Below the pieces are notes generated by a model. The model made no database searches. It was not told the origin of the DNA and was given only the letters and a program-made list of their open reading frames with translations. Below are positions 11,643 through 23,372 of a DNA stretch of 64,000 nucleotides, piece after piece (the first letter of the stretch is position 1; the number at the start of each line of letters is the position of its first letter). The position numbers and the translations under genes are program-made. The DNA is from Pegoplata infirma (lineage: Eukaryota > Arthropoda > Insecta > Diptera > Anthomyiidae). The DNA lies in NCBI GenBank assembly GCA_963921195.1, contig OY992540.1:44043890-44107889 (forward strand), written 5' to 3'.

Positions 11643-12379
11643 CTACACCATTTACAGATGTAATTCGAAAAAGATCAATTGTAATTCGAAGATTCTATTT
11701 GTAATTCGAAGATTCCATTTGTAATTCGAAGATTCCATTTGTAATTCGAAGATTCCATTTGTAATTCGAAGATTCCATTTGTAATTCGAAGATTCCATTT
11801 GTAATTCGAATACTCCAATTGTAATTCGAAGATTCCATTTGTAATTCGAAGATTCCAATTGTAATTCGAAAAAGATCAATTGTAATTCGAAAAAGATCAA
11901 TTGTAATTCGAAAAAGATCAATTGTAATTCGAAAAAGATCAATTGTAATTCGTAAAAGATCAATTGTAATTCGTAAAAGATCAATTGTAATTCGAAGATT
12001 CCAATTGTAATTCGAAAAATATCAATGGAAATACAGTTGATATTTTTCGAATTACAATTGGAATCTTCGAATTACAATTGATCTTTTACGAATTACAATT
12101 GATCTTTTACGAATTACAATTGATCTTTTTCGAATTACAATTGATCTTTTTCGAATTACAATTGATCTTTTTTGAATTACAATTGATTTTTTTCGAATTA
12201 CAATTGGAATCTTCGAATTACAAATGGAATCTTCGAATTACAATTGGAGTATTCAAATTACAAATGGAATCTTCGAATTACAAATGGAATCTTCGAATTA
12301 CAAATGGAATCTTCGAATTACAAATAGAATCTTCGAATTACAATTGATCTTTTTCGAATTACATCTGTAAATGGTGTAG
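11643..12379. mobile_element. Foldback with 20-bp tandem arms, CTACACCATTT family, copy 1
   Basis: A long palindrome with ends CTACACCATTTACAGATG and its inverse, centred on an 11-nt spacer (12026-12036). Each arm is a tandem array of about 20-bp units, GTAATTCGAAGATTCCATTT changing to GTAATTCGAAAAAGATCAATT. An 11-bp direct repeat TACTCTTTTAA lies outside it (11596-11606, 12381-12391). The open frames in the arms only translate the repeat. Related foldbacks are at 19387-20068 and 62277-62582. Confidence 0.8.
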
Positions 12380-12380
12380 A

Positions 12381-12586
12381 TACTCTTTTAAGTTCTTATT
12401 TACCGGGTCAGTGAACACTTGGTCATCCTTTATAAGAGTCGGAATGGAAGAACTTACATTGTCCCTTGCTCTTCTTACTACCCCAAGCGGCAGCGTAAAA
12501 GAAGCATCTCGAAAAAACCAACTAGTAAATACCTTGTCCACTGCCCTTTTTCCACCCACTTCTGTACATATAACATTGCCAAACAA
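12381..12586 (-). pseudogene. CR1-group LINE fragment, linker before the reverse transcriptase
   Basis: The minus strand reads ...VVRRARDNVSSSIPTLIKDD followed by QVFTDPVNKN, which resembles the segment between endonuclease and reverse transcriptase in CR1-type ORF2 (SIPxLIKDD.....D...KA). About 60 residues remain, and the foldback at 12379 ends it. It has the same orientation as 11286-11640, so the two could come from one insertion. Assignment is by motif memory only. Confidence 0.5.
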
Positions 12587-13169
12587 TTTTTTTGCGCTAC
12601 AACGAAATGCAAAAAGGTTTTATGTCTGAAGAATGTATTCACTTTAAACATCTGTGTGTGCCTTTTTCCAAAAAAAAACTCAAGACACACTTGCATTTAT
12701 ATATGTGAACATGTCGGAGACCTAAGTTTACCTAACTCCACCAACATTCCGGACATGCTTGCATGGTTGTTGTTGCTGTTATTGCGGCTGGAGTATTTGC
12801 TGTTGCTGTAGTTGTTTATTTGACTCGCACCTTATTTTAAAGGAATTTCTTCTAGTGTTGTTGGCATAGCTGCAAGTTGCAGTAACTTAACAATTATACG
12901 CAATGTTACTTTACCTGTCGCTGTCTTCGTCGTCGTCGCCGGTTTTTGTTGCAAGTGAGTGTATGCAATGGTAGGTATAAGTTACCAACCGATTTTAATT
13001 TTTAAACCAGAGAAAAAAGTTGGACCGAATTTGGTGGTTCGATTACCATATCACACAGGCCTTTTTTTAATTTGGAGTTTACTGCATCTTAGCTAGACGA
13101 TGCTCTTTTTATAAAAAAGGTTCCAGAACTGATTCTTGGGAAAAAAGATATATTTAATTTAAAATCGGT
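12587..13169. other. GTT/GCT-rich tract, no gene assigned
   Basis: From 12763 to 12960 the sequence is rich in GTT, GCT and GTC triplets (gttgttgttgctgttattgc; cttcgtcgtcgtcgccgg) and ends tgcaagtgagtg, which resembles a splice donor (CAA|GTGAGT). It could be an untranslated exon or plain low-complexity DNA; overlapping open frames here show no domain. Confidence 0.35.
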
Positions 13170-14284
13170 TTTAGAACTAAGATCCGAGAGTCGAATATGC
13201 TTTAGCAAAGCTCTTGGGGACACTCGACCATATTAAGTACAGTGGGCGGGATGGAACTGGAACAGAGAACCGACTATATCTCACCACAGACAAACTTTGA
13301 TAGAACCTTTGAAGTCCAAATACCGACTGTTCTCTGTTATGACAGAGTATGCGATCTCAATCTTTACGGACAGATCAAAGATGGTGATGGGTACGGGTTG
13401 GGGAGTTTACTCTAATTGCCTCGAAATCATCGCCTCATTAGGAATTTCGGATAAGTGTATTGTTTTCCAGGCTCAAGTACTTGCAATTGATAAAGTCGCG
13501 CAGATGATCATGACAAGGGACATTCGTCCGTGCGTCATTAACATTTTCTTGGATATTCTTGCTGCTCTGAAAGCCTTAGAATCAAACACTGTAAAATCAG
13601 AAATCGTTCGAAATTATATACAATTCCTTCGTCAAATCAGTCAGCACACAGTCAAGCTAATCTGGGTTCCTGAACATAATGGGGTCGCTGGGAACAAATT
13701 GGCGGATGAATTTGCGAGAAATTTCTCGAAATCGGTGGGGGAACGTGTAGAACCTGACGTCTCGGTCCCTATAGTGGAATTGATGAACGAAATTGATAGC
13801 ATATCTGAGGATAGGTGGATATCACTGACAACGTGCTGGATATCGAGAACCCTGGGGCCTCTGCCCAATCCCAAGAGGACAAAAAGTCTTCTTACTTTTT
13901 TCAAACGGACAGTTAGCCTATTAGTAGAAGCACTTACATGACATTGTACAATTGGCCAGATGGCCGTGCGTATGGGAATTTCTGAGAGCGACTATTGTAG
14001 AAGTTGTGGGAAAGTGGAGGAGGAGGATCCTGTGAAGCACTTGTTATGTGAATGTCCGGGTCTAATGAAAAGCCGCCTTAAGCATTTGGGCCAAAGATTT
14101 TTCGATGGCCTGGATTGTCTAAACGGTGTCTCTAGCAGAATAACTTACAGAATCGGGGCGGTTTAAGAAGTAAAATTTTGTATCAGAGGGGCAGTAGGGA
14201 TATATAATTAGGGGAATCACAATGGGCCTTTTGGCCTCCAAGTGAGTTCACCAAATGGCGAACGCCGATCCAACCTAATCTAAG
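13170..14284 (+). pseudogene. LOA-group LINE: RNase H, C-terminal Cys motif and 3' end
   Basis: It begins with the end of the reverse transcriptase (RESNMLxQSSWGHST-like, 13185-13235), then an RNase H domain in one frame (13333-13941) and, after a stop, the Cys-rich tail CRSCGKVEEEDPVKHLLCEC (from about 13996), ending in an untranslated 3' part with ccaacctaatctaa (14271). RNase H removes element RNA from the hybrid. Visible RNase H positions: TDRSK (Asp present, usual G is R), VFQAQV where the catalytic Glu of FQAEV is Gln, IFLDILAAL (Asp present) and NKLADEFA (Asp present). WVPEHNGVAGN corresponds to WVPGHxGVxGN. Thus the domain is long and nearly open but lacks an essential residue, and the tail is out of frame. 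Confidence 0.8.
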
Positions 14285-14384
14285 ATTCGTCTTACGATTG
14301 AAGTATAAATCCAGTAAGTGACCTTATTCTTTAGACTCCAGGTACTACCGAACATTTTCATACAACTCCCATATCTGTGCTTCA

Positions 14385-14848
14385 AGGTTGAAGCTTCTGG
14401 ATCGGGTGAAAAGGAGTGCCTTTAAGCTCATCAATGACAGTAGGGTTTCCAGACATATTGACTCATTAGAGTATCTTTGGAGTGTGAATTGTGCGTCATA
14501 GTTCTATCGATGTTACCACGGCAAGTTCTCAGCTGAAATGGTCGATCTCATCCCTGAGACTAGGGTGTCTGCCCGTAGTACTCACCTTTCCAACAGATCA
14601 TATCCTTTCCTTGTCGAATGTTAAATGTTTCGCACATTGCATTACAGAGAAAAATCGTTTCTCGGTTAACTAGCTAGCCGTATGCGGAATAAGCTCCCGG
14701 CAGAAGTCTCCCCAGTCAGCAACAATTTAGAAAAATTCAAATTGAATATCCACAAACACTACTACGTCCTCTTTCCTTCTCCTCATAACCTATTTTCCGA
14801 ACTCCAACACATTTCATTAGTAGGGGCACCCCCTAAGTGTTGAAAAAA
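14385..14848 (+). pseudogene. CR1-group LINE reverse transcriptase C-terminus
   Basis: In plus-strand frames one reads ASRLKLLDRVKRSAFKLIND, then RHIDSLEYLWSVNCAS, FYRCYHGKFSAEMVDLIPE, and after frame changes a piece like LASRMRNKLPAEVSPVSNN and LEKFKLNIHKHYY. This is the conserved end of CR1-type ORF2 (LDRVQRRA..LI.D.RV...LDSL...R.V...LFYRYYHG...). A stop (near 14498) and frameshifts break it. It lies only about 100 bp after the LOA 3' end, in opposite orientation to the other CR1 pieces, so it is a separate insertion. Confidence 0.75.
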
Positions 14849-15415
14849 GTTCACGAAACTTTTTTTTGGGTTCGACAGAATAACATTTTCCCTCCGATTA
14901 ATCGGTCGTTTAACTTGTATTCGTACTTTATTTTTGTCTCTTTTTTTTGCAATTAAAACTGTTTATTTACTTTTTATTTCTTTAGAATTCATGTTGTAAT
15001 TGAAAGTTATGTGTTGGTATTTATTTAGCTGGATTTGCTGGAGTTTGAGTTTAAAGTATTTTTTTCTTTTTTAATTTTCTATGTGAATTAACTAACAACC
15101 TGTGCATTTTATTGGCTGCTTAATTTAATTAGGAAGTTTTTATTTATTTTGTTTTTCTTGTAAATGACTTTTAACAAAATAATTATTTATGAAGGGAAGC
15201 CTTAGTGTAAATTGATTGACAGTAAGTGATTTAAAGTTTATTCAAGGAAATGTACACCAGCACTTTTAAGTTTAGGTAGAAGGAATTTTGCTGAATTCAC
15301 AGGAAAAGTATTAAGGCAATGACTCCTTTTTTGAACTCCTACACTAGAATTGTTTGGTGGAGTTGGAGTAACCAATCGATTAAATGATTCTTTATATTTT
15401 TCGTCTTTCGCATCA
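14849..15415. other. AT-rich stretch without recognised feature
   Basis: T-rich sequence with no open frame or repeat I could match elsewhere in the window. Confidence 0.5.
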
Positions 15416-15672
15416 ACTTTAAACCTTTAACAACCCCTAATGAAATTTTATGAGGAAAATATTTGTAAAACATTTTAACCCTTAAATGGATGTTTTATTC
15501 GAATTTTTGAAAAAGGACCAAAATGACCCCTTAAATTGACAGTTAATGGGTTAATATGATCTAGGGAAAGAACTGTCATACAATTTCACTGTAGACATCC
15601 AACCATATTTTTAAGCTCGGATGTGCATTTTTTTTATAGTTTTTTTTTACTTTTTCCAAAGGCATTTGATAA
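15416..15672 (+). repeat. Fragment of the CACTGTGCAACAA foldback
   Basis: caacccctaatgaaatttta, then gaggaaaatatttgtaaaac and the later atccaaccatatttt...cggatgtg match 37725-37985 of the foldback at 35221-38124 in the same orientation. It ends at cctttgataatg, where tRNA-like sequence begins. Confidence 0.7.
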
Positions 15673-15890
15673 TGTGGGGGTCGCGGGTTCGATACCCACC
15701 AGAGCGCAATATCGGTTCAGCGGTTTAAAAGTTATAGGGATACCTCAAACATTTTAGTTCATTCTACATAACCTAAAAATACAAAACACTTTAATTCGGT
15801 GGCAGTTGGACACATGTGAACGGAGTTTGATACAAAGTTATTTCGCAATTTTTTTTTTTTTTCCCGAAAAAATTTGTTGTTAAATCTGGC
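15673..15890 (+). repeat. tRNA-like B box joined to Helentron-like family B body (truncated)
   Basis: GGGTTCGATACCC (15685-15697) matches a pol III B box and aligns with the tRNA-like unit at 36712; no A box is left. Downstream tcggttcagcggtttaaaag and cataacctaaaaatacaaaa match the family B body at 36985-37075 and 23381-23400. No terminal hairpin remains. Confidence 0.55.
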
Positions 15891-16900
15891 AAGACAAATT
15901 AAAATATACAAAGTAAATTGATGATGCAATTGCTATCAAAGTTGAACCTGTTACGAAAAACTACTTTATACTGGTAGACAGATTAGTAAGACTGCAAAAC
16001 AACATCCGCTTATTAGAACTTAAGCAACATTAAATGATTTAGGTTTCAGGTTCAGATTTCTTTCTCAATTATAACGAGACTACAAGATTAAGGTGGTGCT
16101 TTTACGGTGTCGATGCCGGCATGTAACTAGAACATTTTTACACAAATTATAGTTTTGTAAGTGTTTTTCAGGGATGGTTAACGAAACAATATAAGTGTTC
16201 GTAGAGGTTTTGAAAAAGTATTTGAAAGTGATATTGGTTTTTAGTTAATTTCAATTATACTCTACTCTGTGACTTAGGGTATACTGAGTTTGTGCTGGTG
16301 TTTGTAAATATCCGAAATAATTGTCCTACCCCCACCTTTAAGTTTATCGATCAAGTTTGAATACTTTAACGGTGTTAACACGATTCTAGTCAAATTTTAA
16401 ATTTGAGGACAAATCTCTTTGAAATTTGAAAAAATCGAACAATTTTTGCCCTAGCCCTCATGCATACGCCCCCTTCAAATTTAGGTTACTGGTTTTGAAT
16501 AGGTATCGGTAAAAGGTACCCAACCTTGGCGTTTTTTTTTATAAATATTATATATTCTCACATTTTTATCATTTTACAGAATCGTTACCCAAGTAACCAG
16601 CTCTGGTTCTATAAACTGAAATAAAAGTCCCACTTGCTTTTGAGAAAATTTCATTATGAAGGGTGCAACAACAAAAAACTATCTCACAAATATTGTTCAT
16701 GTTTTTGTTTGATTATTGCAAAAACCTTTCATTATTTAACATACACATACACACGCGCACATACACAAACATTCATTAAAATTATAAATATTTACATTAT
16801 ATATAATTTCAATATACCGTAATATCAACAACAATATTCTATTTTATACACTCTCGTACAACAAACATTTACAATATTTATTCGTATACTCATTCGAATA
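15891..16900. other. AT-rich stretch without recognised feature
   Basis: No supported gene. 16270-16520 contains short words like those in Helentron family A (for example gggtatactgagtttg), too diverged to delimit. Confidence 0.4.
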
Positions 16901-16919
16901 CACTGAAAGAAAATTGTTG

Positions 16920-17450
16920 CATCATATTGATGAATTATTTCATCAGTATTGAAATTAATAAAACTGTGTCATTAAGTTGATGGAACGTTGCGTGAAATAC
17001 ACAATCTGTGTTGTAATGGACGACCGCTTCATTTTATCCGAGACACGTTACATGGAACAACAATTAATGAAACCTTACATCATATTAATGTAACTTCTTG
17101 TTAATATGATCTTGGACTGAATAAAAAAATAATAAATTAATTTAGTAAAAGTGGGTCAGTAAATTTTTTTATTGTAATAGTAAACTCTAAATTTTTGAAA
17201 AGTCATAATAATATATGTACCATATACTGGCGTCATGGGATTTAATAACAAATATCATAATATTGATGAATGATTTCATCAATATTGTTATTAAAATTAA
17301 TAAAATTGTGTCATCAAGTTGATATAACGTTGCGTGAAATATACAATCTGTGTTGTAATGTATGACCGCTACATTTTATTCAAAATTTATGAAACCTTTC
17401 ATCACATTAATGTAACTTCTTGTCAATATGATCGTACACTGCATGAGAAA
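16920..17450 (+). repeat. Direct duplication inside the TA element
   Basis: Two copies (about 16920-17130 and 17255-17450) share gttgatggaacgttgcgtga / gttgatataacgttgcgtga and cacaatctgtgttgtaatg, followed by aatgtaacttcttgt. They are direct, diverged roughly at every tenth position by eye. Confidence 0.75.
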
Positions 17451-17642
17451 TTTATAAATTAATTCAGTGTTACACACGCAAGTAGAAATATTTGCAACAA
17501 GAAAAATGCATATAGGACTACCAAGGGTAATCAATATGTATGACTGTTTTTAATATTTGTTTGTTGGCAAGTTGACGATCGTGATCTTACTACGATTTTA
17601 CAATTTCCGTCTGCTAATTCCCAATGGAAGTAGAGTCGAATA

Positions 17643-19384
17643 TGAGGCATTCCACACCAAATGTCCAGCATTGGCGTAGGAAGCCAACATTTCTGGGGGG
17701 GGGCTAAAGCCCCCCTAGATATTTTTGAATTTTTTGGTATTTTTTTTTTAACAGAAAAACCCAGACCTATTCCTGAAGCGTTCCCTTTAACATGCGTCTA
17801 GGCGTCCTAGAAACAAATGCCCCCCGAAAGCGGTTAAAAATTCATATTTTTTTTTAAACAAATTTTGATTCTATAACTCCCAGACACGTTTTGAGAATGA
17901 AAGATTTTTAATGTTTTTCCTATAGTAAAATCATTAGATTACTATGATTTTTTTTCAAGAAAAAGTTCTAATAATTGCAAAAGTTGATGATTATTAGTCA
18001 AAATTTTCAGGTTCTTTCTTCCAATAACTTTTGTCTATAAAAAACTCCTTAGCATTTAGAAACTTTTTTAAATCAAAGAAGTTAAAATGTTTTCATGAAG
18101 TTAAAACCCTAAGATTCGGTAAAGTTTTTATTACTGACAAAAACATTAGATTCATATAAAAACTTTTTTCAATAATTCAGACTATTTTTCAATGGGAAAA
18201 ACTATTAGATCTAATATAATAATCATTACGAGTCTTTAAGATTCGTAGAATAATCATAACGAGTCCTAAAGGCTCATTATTATTATTTATTGTTGCAAAA
18301 ATTAAAGAAATCATTAAATTATTAAAAAAAAAATTGTTATGATAAAAATTCTGGGGGGGGCTAAAATTTTTCTGGGGGGGGCTAAGCCCCCCCCAGACAG
18401 GGCTATCTACGCCAATGATGTCCAGCGAAAAAAAAAACACGTGTACCATAAACTTCTGAATAGCTTGTATGGATAGCCCTATATGGAACTTAGAAAATTG
18501 CGTTTTCGGTTTTTCAATTTTTCAAAAACTGGGCTTAGGAGGCGTGATCAAATATTGGAAAAATGGTAAAATTTGTGGCGAGTTGCCTTGATTAAATATT
18601 TATCACATTAAAACGGAATGCACCACAATCTTAAAAATTTACATTCTTATATAGTTTCGTATGTGCTATCGAATAAATTTTTTTTCCTTGAAAAATTTTC
18701 AGAACCCGTTCTGAAATTTTCCATTTTTTAAAATAGTCAATTTATCAAAAATCCGGCCACTTTTTTTCTTTTTTTTAAATTTTTTTTTTTAAGTTTAGAT
18801 GTTTGTCCATCCACACAAAAAAAATCAGAAATGTATTTTTCGTTTTTTTCGAGAAAATCGCATTTGAATTTTAAATTTCATAACAATTTTGTAATTTGTT
18901 TGTATTTTCTTGTTTTAAAGTTGCGAATGAGTAATATTAATTGCATGAATATTACTCATTCGACACGTTAAAACAAGAAAATAACATCTAAACTTAAAAA
19001 AAAAATTTAAAAAAAGAAAAAAAAGTGGCCGGATTTTTGATAAATTGACTTTTTTAAAAAATGGAAAATTTCAGAACAGGTTCTGAAAATTTTCCAAAAA
19101 AAAAAAATTCAATCGATAGCCCATATAAAACTATATAAGAATGTGAATTTTTGAGATTGTGGTGCATTCCGTTTTAATGTGGTAAATATTTAATCAAGGC
19201 AACTCGCCACAAATTTTACCATTTTTCCAATATTTGACCACGCCTTCTAAGCCCAGTTTTTGAAAATTAGAAAAACCAAAAATGCAATTTTCTAAGTTCC
19301 ATATAGGGCTATCCAAACAACCTATTCAGAAATTTACGGGACACATGTTTTTCTGTAGCGGGACATTTGGTGTGGAATGCCTCA
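17643..19384. mobile_element. TA-TSD palindromic MITE, TGAGGCATTCCACACC family
   Basis: Ends TGAGGCATTCCACACCAAAT and its inverse are flanked by TA (17641-17642, 19385-19386). Without the hAT insertion it is a near-perfect palindrome of about 1 kb centred near 18936 (gaatgagtaatatt...aatattactcattc). A truncated relative, with its own centre near 22985, is at 22786-23208. Confidence 0.75.
17669..18417. mobile_element. hAT non-autonomous element with CATTGGCGTAG ends
   Basis: Perfect 11-bp ends CATTGGCGTAG/CTACGCCAATG and an 8-bp TSD ATGTCCAG (17661-17668, 18418-18425) define it. It carries the subterminal GGGGGGGCTAAGCCCCCCCC block often seen in insect hAT MITEs (17695-17720, 18350-18395). 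The open frame on the minus strand here is not a gene. Confidence 0.85.
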
Positions 19385-19386
19385 TA

Positions 19387-20068
19387 TACACCATTTGCAA
19401 TTGTATTTCAGAAATTATCAATTGTATTTCAGAATTTCAGATATTATCAATTGTATTTATGAAACCATCAATTGTTTTTTCAGAATTTATCAATTGTATT
19501 TCAGAAATTATTAATTGTATATCAGAAACTATCAATTGTTTTTCAGAATTTATCAATTGTATTTCAGAAATTATCAATCGTATTTCAGAAGTTATCAATT
19601 GTATTTCAGATATTATCAATTGTATTTTAGAAATTTTTAATTTGTATTGTAGGAAATATCAATTGCATTTCAGAAGTTATCAATTGTATTTCAGAAATAA
19701 TCAATTGTATTTCAGGTAAATTATCAATAGTATTTCAGAAATTTCCAATTGTTTTACAATGGTTTGTTTCTGAAATACAATTGATAGTTTCTGAAATACA
19801 ATTGATAATATCTGAAATACAATTGATAACTTCTGAAATACACTTGATAAGTTCTAAAATACAATTGATAACTTCTAAAATACATTTGATCATTTTTGAA
19901 ATACAATTGATTAATTCTGAAATACAATTGATATCTTCTGAAATACAATTGATAATTTCTGAAATACAATTGATTATTTCTGAAATACAATTGATAACTA
20001 CTGAAATACAATTGGTAATTTCTGAAATACAATTGATAATTCCTGAAATACAATTGGAAATGGTGTAG
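19387..20068. mobile_element. Foldback with 21-bp tandem arms, CTACACCATTT family, copy 2
   Basis: It opens TACACCATTT and closes AAATGGTGTAG; the arms are tandem units of about 21 bp, ATCAATTGTATTTCAGAATT and the inverse, meeting near 19765. The termini match the foldback at 11643 but the arm repeat is different. The many short frames in it are repeat translations. Confidence 0.8.
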
Positions 20069-20386
20069 TAGTTCTTAATAGAGATGGTATGGTCGGACAA
20101 TTCATTTAAAATTTAGATCCGTATTTATGTTGTATATAGGATTTTTATTATGTATACTTGAGAATAAACGACTTGAAAGTTGTTGCTTCGACAATATCAT
20201 CGTAATCATTACGAAAGAAGAAATGTGACCTCGAGCTAGAGTAGAACTTATTGGTCAAATAATTAATAATTTTTATTAATTTTTTTTTTACATTGTTTGG
20301 CAATCTAAGTTTTCCTAGAAATGAACAATTTCATAAATATTATGAAAAAAATTGTTCAAAACACTTCATTAATAATTCTTTCAGTG

Positions 20387-21764
20387 TAGTTTGTGTTTAA
20401 TATATAATAACAACAATAAAAATGGTACCAAACCACTCTAAAAAAAAAAAAAACATTGAAACAACAATAGCCAAGCAACAACATTTCATAAAAACGCAAC
20501 AACATATTAGGAAAATACAGAAGAAGAAAAAAAAAAGTGTGAGAAATATCTTAAAAGAATTAAAAAATGATGCTTAATTTTTACCCATAGAGATGGCGAT
20601 GATGGTGATCACCTTTAAACAAACAGAGCAATGCAGCACGAACAAGTTAAAATGCTGTTAAATAAGAAGAAGACGACTGAAAAAAGAAAGAAATGAAGAG
20701 TGGTGGAACCTAAGAGTAGAAAAATAGATCCAAACAAATATGCCACCCAAAAATATACACACAGGTGTAAAAATACCACAACTGATAACATAGATATTAG
20801 GCTCCACTAAAAGAGTGAGAGAGATATTGGGGAGAGTAAAATTAAATAAAAATTATTGAAAGATTGGTTTGTGAAATTATAACAATTAAGTTCAACAGAT
20901 AAAACGCTTATTGGGTGTCGTAGCGCTTTTTTTACAAGCGCTTTTCCTTGTTTTTGATAGTTTTTTGGGGTGCTAAACTGGTTTTCGACTTTTTATTTAA
21001 AAAATCTGATTTTTTGATACTTATGCCGTTTTTGAGCAATTTTTTCCCCGATTACTTGAAAGTGATTGCATCATCAAGTCTAAAAGCTTTATTTAGGCTT
21101 ACAATTAGTTAAGGTTTAAAGTCAAAAGGCTTTAGGTGTACTTAAGGTTTAAAGGTTTTGCTGAAGCTTTATGTCAGCACTCGTAGACTCTTAGGTCCAT
21201 TGTAATACCACGGGACGGAAATGGGGTTCCCCTAGTAATCCCTTCAGGATAGACCAATGTGAGCTACTTATATTGAATTTGTAGAAGTCATTTGACACCT
21301 TAAACCGCTCAGCGTGCTTTCCTACAAGGCAGTGTCAGATAGTTACGGCAACCACTGTCGAAATCTCTCCTCTTGGAAGTGATAGCAGCTCACTTGTTCG
21401 CTTTTGATTAAAAAAATGCCAAATATGTCGTGCGTTAGACCGTATCGATTTTCACTTTTATTTTATGTCTGAGCTGAAAGGGGCCCTAAAAATTTATATT
21501 TAATGCTAACATGACTCCATAAAATTTTCGTGAAAATCAAAAATGTTCTTACCCTTCCGCATCGAGGTTAAAGTAAAAACCTCAAAAAAATACATATTTC
21601 ATCTTATTTTTAGGCAACCAAGTTTTTGTTGTTGGTGTTATCTATTTGGAAAAATATGTCTTCCCCGACAAGATCACATCAGTGATCGATTTTATATTTT
21701 ATAGCGATGCGATGTCTGTGGAAATTGTGATCACGGCCAAATTATTACACAGATACTTAACATT
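20387..21764. other. Mostly unique AT-rich stretch
   Basis: 20440-20830 is A-rich with no repeat matched elsewhere. 21075-21190 has a degenerate run of AAAGGCTTTAGG-like words. 21665-21745 resembles the Helentron family A interior (atcagtgatcgatt, tagcgatgcgatgtctgt). No gene is supported. Confidence 0.45.
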
Positions 21765-23372
21765 AGAGTTTGCAAAACGATTAAATCGCGATTAATCGCA
21801 CCAATTAATCGTAATCGTAATCGACAAAAAAATCATGCGATTACGATTAATCATTTTCTATGAATTACACTGTTTTGTAACGATTTTAAAAAATATAATA
21901 TTGGCCTACGATTCATTTAACTTATTTGCAGGTTATCTTTCCTTTTTATGTTGTAAAAGTAATTAAAATTTAAAGTAAAGTTAAAATGTTGTTGATTTAG
22001 TTCGGCTTAAGGTCATAAGTTAGAGAAGGGTATTGAGCAAAAACATTTAACATCAACAAGTAATTTTTCGATGGTCTCCGATTTTTATAAAAAACAATAT
22101 TGTTAAATAAAAACACTGCTTTTAATTTTTAAATTTTTCACTCGAATTTTTGTTTATTTACCGATATTTCGGCCAAACATTGTTGACCATCACCAGGGAT
22201 TTTAAAAAACTTAAAAAAAATTAAAGTTTTTTCTGTGGGTTGAAAAAGCTCTTAGCTAGTATGTAAGTTTTTGTAAAGTTTAAATTTTCATCTTAGTAAA
22301 ACCACAATTTTGTTTAAAAAAAAAAATCCAAAAGGATTTGGCTGTATTTGGTATAAAAAATTCGGGCATTTATCAAAAAACGTAATTTTTTCGAACGTTG
22401 ACCTCGGGTTGCAGACTGAGAAGCCCTTTCTAAATTTCCTTTTAAATTTTCACACAATCAGCTCTTCGGTAGGTATTCTGACACGAAGTTTGAAATTTTA
22501 TGCACAAAAAGTACTTTTTGCGGAATGTTCTTTTTTTCATTACAAATTTCAAGAGTCTAGGATCATTATTTCATTAAATATAAAATGGCCAAAACCTATT
22601 TTTTTTTTACCAATTTTACGACCCTTAGAAATGAAATTTACAACAAGTCATTTTTCAGAAGGTTTTTTTTTTCAAGATCCAAGGATCCTGTATTCCAAAA
22701 TTTCAAGTTTCTGAAACCATTATTTCCGGAAATAGAAAAAAGTATTAAATTGCTATATTTTACCCCTTTTTGTTCCCTCCATAATTAATTGAAAATCCGC
22801 CTACATTTTTTTTGTTTTTAAGTTTAAATGTTTGTCTATCCACATAAACAATTCTGGAAAATAATTTTGGTATTTTTTGATAAAATCGCAATTGAATATT
22901 GGATTTCAGAAAAATTCTGCAATTCTCTTGTATTTTATTGTGTCAACACCGCGTATGAGTAACGACGATTTGCAAAACTAATGAATTTCCGTTACTCATA
23001 CGCGGTGTTGACATAATAAAATACAAGAGAATTACAGAATTTTTATATAATCCAATATTCAAATGCTATTTTCTCGAAAAATGTACTCCTGATTTTTTTT
23101 GCGCGGATAGGCAAACATATAAATTCCTATAAGTAGGGCTATCCATATCACATATTCAGACATTCATGGGACATATGTTTTTTTTTCGCAAGACATTTGG
23201 TGTGGAAAGATAATTTTATTGCTTAAAATATTTATTTTTTGTATTTTCGTACATTCTGAAATGTAAATTATAAAAGAATTTTTTTTAATGAACTATTGCA
23301 ATTATATATATTTAAAAAACTCGATTAATCGATAATCGCGATTAACGGCTATTTTTTTAATCGTAATCGCGA
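21765..23372. mobile_element. Element bounded by ATTAATCG-rich inverted ends (tentative)
   Basis: 21780-21855 (cgcgattaatcgcaccaatt, aatcgtaatcg) and 23318-23372 (cgattaatcgataatcgcga, aatcgtaatcgcgacatt) are complementary-type ATTAATCG arrays that could be the two ends of one element. The interior includes a TA MITE fragment. No TSD was found. Confidence 0.4.
22786..23208 (+). repeat. Truncated TGAGGCATTCCACACC-family MITE
   Basis: The right part matches 18700-19370: tttgtctatccaca, a palindromic centre caacaccgcgtatgagtaac...gttactcatacgcggtgttg (about 22944-23010), gggctatccatatc, and gacatttggtgtggaa at the right end. Confidence 0.65.

Larger units (their letters stand above)
16901..20386. 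mobile_element. TA-TSD element with CACTGAAAGAA ends
   Basis: Ends CACTGAAAGAA and TTCTTTCAGTG are bordered by TA on both sides (16899-16900, 20387-20388). Inside the left end is a direct duplication of about 200 bp; the remainder is filled by later insertions: a TA MITE (17643-19384) holding a hAT element, and a tandem-arm foldback (19387-20068). No transposase is visible. Confidence 0.6.

Noticed and set aside
11652..12347. Open frames with repeated FELQLIF and NYKWNLRIT peptides
   Set aside because: They are translations of the 20-bp tandem units in the foldback arms and occur on both strands.
19282..20100. Several open frames with repeated ISEIINC and YFRNYQL peptides
   Set aside because: Each reading is the 21-bp satellite in another frame; no non-repeat sequence is included.
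22310..22788. 134-residue and 67-residue plus-strand open frames
   Set aside because: No domain is recognisable, they overlap in different frames in AT-rich repeat sequence, and composition is what chance gives.
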